A stretch of 64,000 bases of DNA from CAZOZZ01 sp965247425 (lineage in GTDB: Bacteria > Acidobacteriota > Terriglobia > 20CM-2-55-15): contig OZ252023.1 in the NCBI GenBank assembly GCA_965247425.1, positions 5,766,001 through 5,830,000 on the forward strand, written 5' to 3'. Position numbers and translations under genes: made by a program. How positions within the stretch are numbered: position 1 is the first letter of the stretch; every line of letters begins with the position of its first letter. The notes below the pieces were generated by a model. That model had not been told where the DNA came from. It did no database searches and saw nothing but the letters and a program-made list of their open reading frames with translations. Below are positions 31,259 through 39,712 of the stretch, piece by piece.

Positions 31259-31645
31259 ATGGCACGAATCTCAGGTATAGATCTTCCGGCTAACAAGCGG
31301 GTCGAGATCGGCCTTACTTATATCTTTGGCATCGGTCGGTCGTTAGCTAGCAAGATTCTGTCCGACGCGGACGTTAGCCCGGACCGAATCGTCAAGGATC
31401 TCAACGATGAAGAGACGACGAAGATCAGAAAACTGATCGAAGAGGATTATACCGTCGAGGGTGACCTTCGAAAGGAAGTGTCGTTCAACATCAAGAGGTT
31501 GATGGAGATCGGTTCCTATCGGGGGTTCCGTCATCGCCGAGGGTTGCCGGTCCGCGGCCAGCGCAGTCACACTAACGCGAGGACCCGCAAGGGGCCGCGG
31601 CGCGGTGCGGTTGCTGTCCGTAAGAAGGCGTCTGCGAAGACTTGA
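31259..31645 (+). CDS. rpsM: 30S ribosomal protein S13
   Basis: Head protein contacting P-site tRNA (128 aa). Conserved ARISGIDLPANKRVEIGLTY, helix-two-turn-helix region, and C-terminal GQRSHTNARTRKGPRR. First gene of the alpha operon block. Confidence 0.98.
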   Translation: MARISGIDLPANKRVEIGLTYIFGIGRSLASKILSDADVSPDRIVKDLNDEETTKIRKLIEEDYTVEGDLRKEVSFNIKRLMEIGSYRGFRHRRGLPVRGQRSHTNARTRKGPRRGAVAVRKKASAKT

Positions 31646-31704
31646 TCAGAGTGGCAGTCAGTGTTTCAACTGATCGCCGCTCACTGGATGACTGAGGGGT
31701 TTCC

Positions 31705-32097
31705 ATGGCAAAACCGAAAAAGAAGGCTGCGAAGAAACGCGAGAAGAAGGTTGTTCCGAGTGGCCATGCCTACATTCAGGCCACGTTCAACAATACGATC
31801 GTTACGATTTCCGACAAGGATGGAAACGTCGTGTGTTGGTCCAGTGCGGGATCTCTAGGGTTCAGAGGTTCGCGCAAAGGAACCCCGTTTGCTTCCCAGC
31901 AGGCGGCAGTCACCGCTGCGAAGAAGGCCCGTGACGTGGGAATGCGGACGATTGAGGTGAGTGTGAAAGGGCCTGGATCCGGGCGCGATTCAGCGATTCG
32001 TGGCTTGCAAACCGCGGGTCTGGACATTCGTTCGATTCGGGATGTCACCCCGATACCGCATAACGGTTGCCGTCCGCCTAAGAAGCGGCGAGTTTGA
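31705..32097 (+). CDS. rpsK: 30S ribosomal protein S11
   Basis: Platform protein near the E site (130 aa). Motifs HAYIQATFNNTIVTISDKDG and C-terminal DVTPIPHNGCRPPKKRRV are diagnostic. The rpsM-rpsK gap (31646-31704) shows only weak heptamer-like wording. Confidence 0.98.
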   Translation: MAKPKKKAAKKREKKVVPSGHAYIQATFNNTIVTISDKDGNVVCWSSAGSLGFRGSRKGTPFASQQAAVTAAKKARDVGMRTIEVSVKGPGSGRDSAIRGLQTAGLDIRSIRDVTPIPHNGCRPPKKRRV

Positions 32098-32145
32098 TTG
32101 GGGGTTCGAGGCGACGCCTCGGCCTACTAAACGGAGGGAATTCAA

Positions 32146-32772
32146 TTGGCTAGATATTCCGGCCCCGTTTGTCGGCTTTGCCGGCGGGAGGGGATGAAGC
32201 TTTTCTTGAAAGGTGAGCGGTGTTTCAAACCGTCTTGCGCCATCGAGAAACGGAATTACATCCCGGGAGAACACGGCCGGGATCGTAGACCGAAAAAGAT
32301 CGTTGGGTATGGCCTGCAGTTGAGGGAAAAGCAAAAGGTCAAGAGAATGTACGGGATACTTGAGAAGCAGTTTCACTTGTACTTCAAACGGGCCGTCCGC
32401 CAGAAGGGTGTCACTGGTGAAATCCTTCTCTCACAGCTGGAGCGTCGGCTCGATAATGTGGTCCTTCGGTTGGGGCTGGCTGTATCCCACGCACAGGCGA
32501 GGCAGTTCGTGCGGCATGGCCACGTCCGCGTGAACGCCAAGAAGGTGAACATCCCTTCGTTCCTCGTGCGTATCGGGGACGAGATTGCCATCAAAGAGAA
32601 GTCGAAAAAGAATGTCCAGATTCAGAACGCACTCGACGTCAGCCGTGGGATGCCTCCATGGCTTGAGTTGGACCGGGATGGCTTGAACGGCAAGGTGCTC
32701 GCGTTACCGAAGCGCGAGGACATCAGCATGCCGATCGAAGAACACATGATTGTGGAATTGTATTCCAAGTAA
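32146..32772 (+). CDS. rpsD: 30S ribosomal protein S4, zinc-binding type
   Basis: Primary 16S rRNA binder and helicase-like mRNA entry protein (208 aa). N-terminal zinc motif CRLC (9, 12) with CFKPSC (26, 31). S4 domain VSHAQARQFVRHGHVRVNAK. TTG start at 32146 fits the conserved ARYSGPVCRLC and GGAGGG upstream. Confidence 0.98.
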   Translation: MARYSGPVCRLCRREGMKLFLKGERCFKPSCAIEKRNYIPGEHGRDRRPKKIVGYGLQLREKQKVKRMYGILEKQFHLYFKRAVRQKGVTGEILLSQLERRLDNVVLRLGLAVSHAQARQFVRHGHVRVNAKKVNIPSFLVRIGDEIAIKEKSKKNVQIQNALDVSRGMPPWLELDRDGLNGKVLALPKREDISMPIEEHMIVELYSK

Positions 32773-32845
32773 ACGCACGGATCCGCCGGTGGGCTGACGA
32801 TTGTTCTAGCCTTGTCGGCATAGTCACTACTGAGGTCAAACATAC

Positions 32846-33856
32846 ATGCTTTGGAAAGGTTTTCAGAAGCCGAAAAGACTGGCGATAGACAGCGAGACGG
32901 CAACCGAGAACTACGCGCTTTTTAGCGCCCAGCCATTTGAGAGGGGATTTGGTACGACGATCGGGAATGCCCTGCGACGCGTACTGTTGTCCTCGATTGA
33001 AGGTGCGGCCATAACCGCCGTTAAGATGGAAGGCGTTCTTCATGAATTCTCGTCGATTCCAGGTGTTGTCGAAGATGCGACGGATATCATCCTCAACTTG
33101 AAGCAAGTCCCGATCAGACTCCACAGCGCCGAACCAGTCACGATTCATCTGACTGCCAACGAAGCTGGTGTCTACAATTCGGGGAGCATCGAACACGGTT
33201 CGGGAATCGAGATCCTGGACAAGAAAATCTATATTGCGACCGTGAGTCAGGGTGGATCGTTGACTATCGAAATGCGGGTCAAGAACGGTCGGGGCTATGT
33301 GTCGGCCGACCGCAATTTCGACGAAGACCTCGGAATAGGCTACATACCGGTCGACTCGGTCCATTCGCCGGTCAAGAAAGTCAATCATTTCGTCGAAGCC
33401 GCACGCCTGGGGCAGGTCACGGATTACGACAAGTTGACCGTCGAGTTATGGACGAATGCCTCGATCACGCCCCAGGATGCCTTGGGATATGCCGCTAAGC
33501 TCGTGAAAGATCACATGCAGATCTTCATTCAATTTGAAGAGAAGCCAGAGGTCGAAGAAGCACCCGCAGAGGTGCAACACGACGCGGTCATTGGGCACTT
33601 GTCGAAATCCGTCGACGAGCTTGAGTTATCCGTCCGTTCCTACAATTGCTTAAAGAATGCGAGTATTCGAACCATTGGGGAACTGGTACAGAAGACTGAA
33701 GCCGAGATGTTGAAGACAAAGAACTTTGGCCGAAAGTCGCTCAACGAGATCAAAGAGATCCTGTCGACGATGAGTCTTGGCCTGGGTATGAAGCTCGATG
33801 AACAGGGTCGGCCGGTGAGTCCGGCTCCCCAGATCGAACACACTGTGGAACCGTAA
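32846..33856 (+). CDS. rpoA: DNA-directed RNA polymerase subunit alpha
   Basis: Alpha subunit (336 aa). N-terminal assembly domain with PFERGFGTTIGNALRRVLLS near residue 31. Flexible linker (about 230-250) rich in Glu/Ala. C-terminal domain with SYNCLKNASIRTIGELVQKT and FGRKSLNEIKEIL, which contacts UP elements and activators. 23 bp before rplQ. Confidence 0.98.
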   Translation: MLWKGFQKPKRLAIDSETATENYALFSAQPFERGFGTTIGNALRRVLLSSIEGAAITAVKMEGVLHEFSSIPGVVEDATDIILNLKQVPIRLHSAEPVTIHLTANEAGVYNSGSIEHGSGIEILDKKIYIATVSQGGSLTIEMRVKNGRGYVSADRNFDEDLGIGYIPVDSVHSPVKKVNHFVEAARLGQVTDYDKLTVELWTNASITPQDALGYAAKLVKDHMQIFIQFEEKPEVEEAPAEVQHDAVIGHLSKSVDELELSVRSYNCLKNASIRTIGELVQKTEAEMLKTKNFGRKSLNEIKEILSTMSLGLGMKLDEQGRPVSPAPQIEHTVEP

Positions 33857-33879
33857 GGCCGGCGGCTGGAGAACTCTGT

Positions 33880-34323
33880 ATGCGACACAAGATGGCTGGA
33901 CGGAAACTGGGTCGGAATCCCTCGCACCGTCGTTCGCTTCTTCGCAACCTCGTGACTTCGTTTCTCGAGCATGAAAGGCTCGTGACGACTTTGCCGAAAG
34001 CGAAAGAAGTTCGACCGCTGGCCGAGAAGATGATTACCCTTGGGAAGAGAGATACACTTCACGCCCGTCGGCAGGTCCAGTCCTACCTGTTGAGTGCTGT
34101 GATAACGAAGAAGGTTTTCGATACGATTGCTCCCCGATTCAGCGATCGCCCCGGCGGTTACAGCAGGATTATTCGACTCGGGCCTCGCGTCGGCGATGGC
34201 GCCGACGTTGCGATTATCGAACTTGTTGGAAGCGAACTGGCAGTGAAGAAGGCCGAGAGGGCCGAGAAGGAAGAAGATAAAGCGGAACAGACTGACGGCG
34301 AAGAATCGGCGACAGACGACTAA
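33880..34323 (+). CDS. rplQ: 50S ribosomal protein L17
   Basis: Assembly protein at the tunnel exit (147 aa). Core MRHKMAGRKLGRNPSHRRSL and GGYSRIIRLGPRVGDGADVA. Has an acidic C-terminal tail of about 30 residues (ending EESATDD) beyond the short bacterial form. Last gene of the superoperon before a terminator. Confidence 0.97.
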   Translation: MRHKMAGRKLGRNPSHRRSLLRNLVTSFLEHERLVTTLPKAKEVRPLAEKMITLGKRDTLHARRQVQSYLLSAVITKKVFDTIAPRFSDRPGGYSRIIRLGPRVGDGADVAIIELVGSELAVKKAERAEKEEDKAEQTDGEESATDD

Positions 34324-34348
34324 CCGCATGTCAGCACGACTCTGTGTA

Positions 34349-34381
34349 GGCCCCATTTCTTGTGGAAATGGGGCTTATTTT
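34349..34381 (+). terminator. intrinsic terminator after rplQ
   Basis: Stem GCCCCATTT (34350-34358) / AAATGGGGC (34366-34374) with a 7 nt loop, followed by TTATTTT. It closes the ribosomal superoperon. Confidence 0.9.
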
Positions 34382-34476
34382 GTAGAGCGGTGAACAGCAG
34401 TTAACACGACGTCCCTCATGAAGCACATCGGCTCCGAGCCGCAAACGAGGGTGGCTTTCGATTTCGGAGGAAATTT

Positions 34477-36438
34477 ATGCAGGACCTAGCGAGCTTGGCA
34501 CCCGTCCTCGGTGTCATCGGCCTGGTGGCCGCCGGCCTTATCTATTACGGCATCACGCGCATGCCCGCCGGCAACGAGACCATGCAGGAGATCGCTGAAA
34601 ACATCCACCTGGGCGCGATGGTTTTCCTCAAGCGGGAATACACGATCGTGGCGATCTTCGTCGGAGTGGCTTTTGTCGTCCTCAGTGTTGCTCTCAGCCC
34701 CTGGACGGGAGTTGCGTTTCTGACAGGAGCTCTGTTTTCGATGGTCGCCGGATTTTTCGGAATGAAGGCAGCGACGCGTGCCAATGTCCGGACGACACAG
34801 GCCGCGAAGGATGGGGGGACGGCCGCGGCGCTGACCGTTGCGTTCAACGGCGGCGCGGTCATGGGGCTCTCGGTAGCGTCGCTGGGCTTGCTCGGCATCG
34901 GTATCTATTTCTATTTCACGCAAGACACTCTCATCATCAACGGGTTTGCGATGGGTGCCAGTTCGATTGCTCTGTTTGCCCGCGTCGGTGGGGGCATCTT
35001 TACAAAGAGTGCCGATGTCGGGGCCGACCTGGTTGGTAAGGTCGAAGCCGGAATACCGGAGGACGATCCCCGGAACCCGGCCACAATTGCCGACAATGTC
35101 GGTGACTGTGTGGGGGACACCGCTGGAATGGGAGCCGACCTTTTCGAATCCTACGTCGGCTCGGTAATCGCCACGATGGCCATTGGTGCAACGATGGCGA
35201 ACCCGATGCCCTTGATGACGTTGCCGCTGCTGTTGGTCATGGCGGGTTTGGTTGCATCGCTGCTTGGTGTGGGCTCTATGAGCATCTTCAAGAAGATGAA
35301 TCCCGAGCGTGCGCTGCATATGCCGACGTATGTCGCCGGCGCGCTGTTTGTCATCGCGGCTTTCGGTGTCGTTCAAGCGACGATGCCGGATCTCTCGGCG
35401 TTCTGGGCCGTGCTTGCCGGCCTGCTTGCCGGCGTCGCGATCGGTTTTGAATCGGAATACTACACGGCGGGCAAGCCCGTCCGGGATATTGCCGAGGCAA
35501 GCCTGACTGGCCCAGCGACGACGATCATCAGCGGACTGGCCGTCGGACTGGAAAGCACCGTGTTACCGGTCTTGACCATCTGCGGGGCCATCTTCGTGGC
35601 GTTCAGCTTCAACGGCCTCTACGGAATCGCGATTGCGGCGGTCGGAATGCTGTCGACGATCGGGGTCACGATGGCGGTCGACGCATATGGCCCGATCGCC
35701 GACAACGCCGGCGGCATCTCTGAGATGTCGGGAGCGGGACCGGAAATCCGAAAGATCACGGATCGCCTGGATGCGCTCGGAAACACCACGGCAGCGATGG
35801 GAAAAGGTTTTGCCATCGGCTCGGCTGCTCTCACAGCGCTTGCTCTGTTTTCGGCTTACACACGGACCGTCGGTTTGGAAACCATTGACATGACTGAAGC
35901 CAACGTCGTGATCGGCATGTTCCTGGGTGGTGTGATGCCGTTTCTCCTGGCGGCGATGACCATGAAGGCTGTGGGCCGGGCGGCATTCAAGATGGTGAAC
36001 GAGGTGCGACGTCAATTCCGGGAGATCCCGGGTCTGATGGACGGAGACGCAAAACCCGACTATGGCAATTGTGTCGCGATCGCGACTGATGGAGCCCTGA
36101 GTGAAATGATCCTGCCCGGATTGATTGCAGTGATCATGCCGGTCGTCATAGGCCTCGGCTTCGGTCCCGAAACCCTGGGTGGGTTCCTGGGCGGAGCGAC
36201 GGTCACCGGAGTACTGCTGGCGATCATGATGTCCAACGGAGGCGGTGCCTGGGACAATGCGAAGAAATATATTGAAGCCGGCGCGCACGGCGGAAAGGGT
36301 TCGGACGCTCACAAGGCGGCCGTTGTTGGCGACACGGTCGGCGACCCGTTCAAGGACACCTCGGGCCCTTCGATGAATATCCTGATCAAGCTGATGTCGA
36401 TCGTTTCCCTGGTGCTGGTGGCGCCCCTGCTGGCCTGA
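34477..36438 (+). CDS. hppA: Membrane-bound ion-pumping pyrophosphatase, K+-dependent type
   Basis: Couples PPi hydrolysis to H+ or Na+ export (653 aa, about 15-16 membrane helices). The substrate motif follows DVGADLVGKVEAGIPEDDPR with acidic residues for Mg-PPi, and a second acidic cluster is near the C-terminus (VGDTVGDPFKDTSGPSMNIL). The GNTTAA segment (435-440) has Ala where K+-independent enzymes have Lys, so K+ dependence is predicted. RBS GGAGGAAATTT directly upstream; own transcription unit after the rplQ terminator. Whether it pumps Na+ or H+ cannot be settled by reading. Confidence 0.97.
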   Translation: MQDLASLAPVLGVIGLVAAGLIYYGITRMPAGNETMQEIAENIHLGAMVFLKREYTIVAIFVGVAFVVLSVALSPWTGVAFLTGALFSMVAGFFGMKAATRANVRTTQAAKDGGTAAALTVAFNGGAVMGLSVASLGLLGIGIYFYFTQDTLIINGFAMGASSIALFARVGGGIFTKSADVGADLVGKVEAGIPEDDPRNPATIADNVGDCVGDTAGMGADLFESYVGSVIATMAIGATMANPMPLMTLPLLLVMAGLVASLLGVGSMSIFKKMNPERALHMPTYVAGALFVIAAFGVVQATMPDLSAFWAVLAGLLAGVAIGFESEYYTAGKPVRDIAEASLTGPATTIISGLAVGLESTVLPVLTICGAIFVAFSFNGLYGIAIAAVGMLSTIGVTMAVDAYGPIADNAGGISEMSGAGPEIRKITDRLDALGNTTAAMGKGFAIGSAALTALALFSAYTRTVGLETIDMTEANVVIGMFLGGVMPFLLAAMTMKAVGRAAFKMVNEVRRQFREIPGLMDGDAKPDYGNCVAIATDGALSEMILPGLIAVIMPVVIGLGFGPETLGGFLGGATVTGVLLAIMMSNGGGAWDNAKKYIEAGAHGGKGSDAHKAAVVGDTVGDPFKDTSGPSMNILIKLMSIVSLVLVAPLLA

Positions 36439-36494
36439 TAGTTTTTCGGCATTTCTGACCCATGACCCCACCTCGATTGGAGGTATCATAAGGC

Positions 36495-37067
36495 GTGGAT
36501 ACCAATCCAGGGGAAGAGATCAGGCGGAAGGAAGACCAATCTGAAGAGCCGGACTTTCTGATCAAGGTTCCGGGTTCCAGGTCGAAGTTCGACTACCTGC
36601 GGATAGGCGCGGGTGTGCTCGCCGGCGTTTCGATCGTCGGCATCCTCCTGTTCTCGACGACCGACCTGTCGTCGGTAGTCCTTCCCATGGAAGACCGCTA
36701 CCTGGACGTCATGATTCCCACAACAGAAGACGGTTTGGAGCCGTTCGTCTTGAATGAACTGTCACACGAGCTGTCCGAGAACACGCTTTCGGTCAGCGGC
36801 GTGATGACGAACCGGAGCGGAGAGGAGGTCGAAAACGTCGTGGCGGTCATCACTGCCAGGGACACTACCGGGCGCTTCCCGGCCACCCTGGAAATTCCTG
36901 TTGATCCGTCTCCCCTCCTATCCGACGATTCCGGGTCGTTTTCGATGACTGTGACGCTTCGAGAGAAACCCGATAACTACTCGATAAGATTCAAGATCGT
37001 CGACGGGCCTTTCGTGCCGCACAAGGACGAGCGCGGGCTGTCGTTTGAAGTCCGGCCCCCACAGTAA
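36495..37067 (+). CDS. hypothetical single-pass membrane protein
   Basis: 190 aa from GTG with GGAGG about 10 bp upstream. Residues 1-33 are polar and probably cytoplasmic, 35-58 form one hydrophobic helix (LRIGAGVLAGVSIVGILLF), and 75-185 look like an extracytoplasmic beta-sandwich. The wording NTLSVSGVMTNRSGEEVENVV resembles FxLYD/DUF3426-type domains. No catalytic motif is visible. Same strand as hppA but 56 bp downstream; function unknown. Confidence 0.7.
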   Translation: MDTNPGEEIRRKEDQSEEPDFLIKVPGSRSKFDYLRIGAGVLAGVSIVGILLFSTTDLSSVVLPMEDRYLDVMIPTTEDGLEPFVLNELSHELSENTLSVSGVMTNRSGEEVENVVAVITARDTTGRFPATLEIPVDPSPLLSDDSGSFSMTVTLREKPDNYSIRFKIVDGPFVPHKDERGLSFEVRPPQ

Positions 37068-37133
37068 CCCGTTCTCAGCCCGCCTGTTTGCGATAACGGG
37101 TTTGTGAGGACCTTTCCGAGAGGAGTGCGCAAA

Positions 37134-37421
37134 ATGTCGGCATACATAATCGTTGAGGTGAGCGTCAGCGATCAGGCAAAGTACGAGGACTACAAGAAAC
37201 TTGTGCCTCCGACGGTCGAACTGTTTGGCGGGAGGTTTCTCGTTCGGGGTGGCAAAACTGAAACCCTGGAAGGGGACTGGAATCCCGGTCGCGTGGTTAT
37301 CCTCCAGTTCGACAGCCTGGAACGAGCCAAGGCATGGTGGGCATCGGAGGAATACCGCGCGCCGAAGCAATTGCGTCAGCAGGCGTCGAAGGCAAGAATG
37401 ATCGTTGTTGAAGGTGCCTGA
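37134..37421 (+). CDS. DUF1330 family protein (dimeric ferredoxin-like fold)
   Basis: 95 aa from ATG 37134, preceded by GAGAGGAG. Conserved DUF1330 features are YIIVEVSVSDQAKYEDYKKL, GGRFLVRGG and the GDWNPGRVVILQFDSLERA segment. The biochemical role of the family is not established. Convergent with the PAS gene, 35 bp gap. Confidence 0.88.
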   Translation: MSAYIIVEVSVSDQAKYEDYKKLVPPTVELFGGRFLVRGGKTETLEGDWNPGRVVILQFDSLERAKAWWASEEYRAPKQLRQQASKARMIVVEGA

Positions 37422-37456
37422 AGCTATCCGTCGGTCTGGTTCCGCGCTGCCAGACT

Positions 37457-38245
37457 TCAGTGTCGGGCCTCGGTTGGCGACCTGTTCGGGCCGACTTCCC
37501 TTTGCTCCCGGCCGCTGATATCGCGGATCAGAGCCAACACTCCCATACGATTATCGATTTGGATCATGGAAGCGGAAATCTCGGCAGACACGATCCCGCC
37601 CCCTTTGGTCAAACAACTCAATTCGTTGGTCCACCCATTGCCTTCCCGCGACACAGATTTGACGAATGAGCGGAGAGTGGGCATTTCGTGAGGGTGGATT
37701 GCGCTGATCGGGAGCGACAGCAATTCGTTTCGTGAGTAGCCGAGCATCGAGCATGCCATGGGGTTGACATCGAGAATCCGGTCGTTCTCGGGGTCGATCA
37801 CGCAGATCGCGTCATTGGACTGTTCGAAGATCCTGCGGAACCGTTCCTCACTGTCTTCAAGCGCGCGCCGGGTCAATTCGTCGCCGGTAATGTCTTCTAC
37901 AATGGCCAGGATGCGTTCGGTTTCTCCTGAACAGTGAGCCCATGCGCGGAGTCGAACGGGGTGGAGCTTTCCCCCTTTGGAGCGTGCGAAGCCCGTCAGC
38001 AAAAGCGGTGTGCTGGGAGCCGGCTGGAACAGGACGGAAAATTCCTCCGGCGAGAAGCCCTTCGTGACCTCCCAGAAAGTAAGGGTTAAAATTTCTGCCC
38101 TGGAGTAGCGAAGGCTTTCGCAGGCTCTACCGTTCGCATCCGCCAACCGGCCCTTCCGATCGAAGACCAGCAAGGAATCCGGCATGTTTTCGACGATGCG
38201 ACCGAATCCGAGTTCGGGTTCCAGGAATAGTTCCTCAAAGCGCAT
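37457..38245 (-). CDS. two-PAS-domain protein without a visible output domain
   Basis: 262 aa from ATG 38245 (an in-frame start at 38317 is possible). PAS 1 covers about residues 12-120 (IVENMPDSLLVFDRKGRLAD) and PAS 2 about 130-245 (EERFRRIFEQSNDAICVIDP, then the typical NPMACSMLGYSRNEL). No kinase, GGDEF, HTH or methyl-accepting domain follows PAS 2. It may act through a partner. Lies 163 bp downstream of the interrupted sigma gene on the same strand; a link to that sigma factor is inference. Ligand unknown. Confidence 0.85.
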   Translation of the reverse strand: MRFEELFLEPELGFGRIVENMPDSLLVFDRKGRLADANGRACESLRYSRAEILTLTFWEVTKGFSPEEFSVLFQPAPSTPLLLTGFARSKGGKLHPVRLRAWAHCSGETERILAIVEDITGDELTRRALEDSEERFRRIFEQSNDAICVIDPENDRILDVNPMACSMLGYSRNELLSLPISAIHPHEMPTLRSFVKSVSREGNGWTNELSCLTKGGGIVSAEISASMIQIDNRMGVLALIRDISGREQREVGPNRSPTEARH

Positions 38246-38408
38246 CCTGACTGAAGCTTCCCCCTTCAAGTGTCCAGCAACCAGACAGATAGTATACAAC
38301 CAGTATCCGCAGGTCACGATTTCACGGGAATGTTACCGGATTGTGAAGGGACAGGAGAAGGCAAAAGCGACTGCAGTTGGACGTTCGAGGATGGATAATC
38401 CGGTCGGT

Positions 38409-38597
38409 TCAGGTATGTGACAGTTGGGCTCTGAGTTTGCGCGTAGCTCGGAAGAGGTAGTTCTTGGCCGCGCCTTCGGTCGTCTCGAGGATCCTGCCGA
38501 TATTCTTCAGCTTGAGGCCCCCGTAGTGCTTCATTTCGAACACCAGTCGCTCCGTTTCGGAAAGCGTGCTCACGGCGGCGTCGATCTGCTGCCCGAT
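38409..38597 (-). pseudogene. ECF sigma factor, C-terminal part (region 4), separated by IS21 insertion
   Basis: Encodes the last 62 residues of an ECF-type sigma factor: sigma region 4 with LSETERLVFEMKHYGGLKLK and the recognition helix part ILETTEGAAKNYLFRATRKL. It joins in frame to 41354-41812 once the IS element and one copy of the 6 bp duplication are removed, giving a 215 aa protein. As it stands, a GTG start at 38654 inside the IS end (with AGGAGG upstream) could express an 81 aa region-4 fragment. Confidence 0.9.
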
Positions 38598-38603
38598 TTC
38601 CTT
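38598..38603. repeat. target-site duplication, left copy
   Basis: TTCCTT directly abuts the IS left end (TG...) and matches TTCCTT at 41354-41359 after the right end. It marks a simple transposition event. Confidence 0.85.
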
Positions 38604-38899
38604 TGGGTTTGTCCACCCGGTCTGGCCCACTTTTGATCGTCTGATTTGGCCCACCCCCTCCTGTTAATAATTCCGAGTAGTGATAATTACCGTCGGGCCT
38701 GTGTTGTAGATGTGGGAAAGCCGAGCGCCCTTGGCGAGGCTTTTCCAAGCGCTGTGGGAATCCTGGTTTTTAGGATTTCCACAGCGCGTCATCTTCCACA
38801 GGCCTCCGTTTCTTTCTTTTTGGTTCTTTTTCTTTCTTTCGGGAAAAAACTCCGTTTCCAGGATCGCCCAGGATCGACGACCGCGCGGCGATCCGACCC

Positions 38900-39712
38900 T
38901 CAGGACGTGGTTTGTTTCGCGGGTTTCTCCTTTCCAGGCGGATGCCGTGGTTTCTGTCGTTTCTCCAACGTGCGCCGAAACCGGAAGGATTCGGTTCCGG
39001 TCTCGATGATGTGAGCGCGATCGGTTATCCGGTCCAGCAACGCCTTGCACAGCCGAACATTGGGAAACACCTGGGTCCATTCCGAGAACGGCAGATTCGT
39101 TGTCAAGATCACCGTCGCCCGCTCGGCTCGATCCGAGATGACTTGAAAGAGGAGTTCGGCGCCGAGGTCTGCCATCGGGACATAGCCGACTTCGTCGATG
39201 GCAATCAACTCGTATCGGAACCATCGGGCCAGAACCCGGCGGAACTGGTCGTTGTGGTGGGCCTCGACCAACTCGTTGATCAAGCCGGCGGCCGTCGTAA
39301 AGCGAACCCGCTTCTTCTGCCGACAAGCGGCCACGCACAGTCCTGTGGCCAGGTGCGTCTTGCCCGTTCCACACTCCCCGATCAGGACGACAGGTTCGGC
39401 GTGTTCTAAATAGCCACCGTCTGCGAGTCCACGGATCCGGTTGGCTGGAACCTTCGACCGCGAGAAGTCAAAGTCCTCGAGTGTCTTCATTCGAGGGAAA
39501 CGTGCGGCTTGAATCCGCCGGGCCACGGTGTTCCGTTCGCGTTCTTCAACTTCCATCGCCAGCAAGGCTTCCAGATACCGTGTGTAGGTGTGCTCTTCCC
39601 GCTGGGCCTGCTCGGCCATGGCCGCAAACTGCGTTCCGATCGTGGGCGTCCGGAGAGCTTTACAGTACTGCTGAATCGCCGCCTGTTCGACCCCGCCGGC
39701 TGTGGCGGACAC
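38900..39712 (-). CDS. istB: IS21 family helper ATPase IstB
   Basis: AAA+ transposition helper (270 aa) that remodels target DNA for IstA. Walker A GECGTGKT at 112-119; Walker B in LIAIDEVGYVPM; later sensor wording VILTTNLPFSEW. GTG start overlaps the istA stop by one base (TAGTG), suggesting reinitiation coupling. C-terminal 25 residues are basic. Length is normal for the family. Confidence 0.96.
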   Translation of the reverse strand: MSATAGGVEQAAIQQYCKALRTPTIGTQFAAMAEQAQREEHTYTRYLEALLAMEVEERERNTVARRIQAARFPRMKTLEDFDFSRSKVPANRIRGLADGGYLEHAEPVVLIGECGTGKTHLATGLCVAACRQKKRVRFTTAAGLINELVEAHHNDQFRRVLARWFRYELIAIDEVGYVPMADLGAELLFQVISDRAERATVILTTNLPFSEWTQVFPNVRLCKALLDRITDRAHIIETGTESFRFRRTLEKRQKPRHPPGKEKPAKQTTS

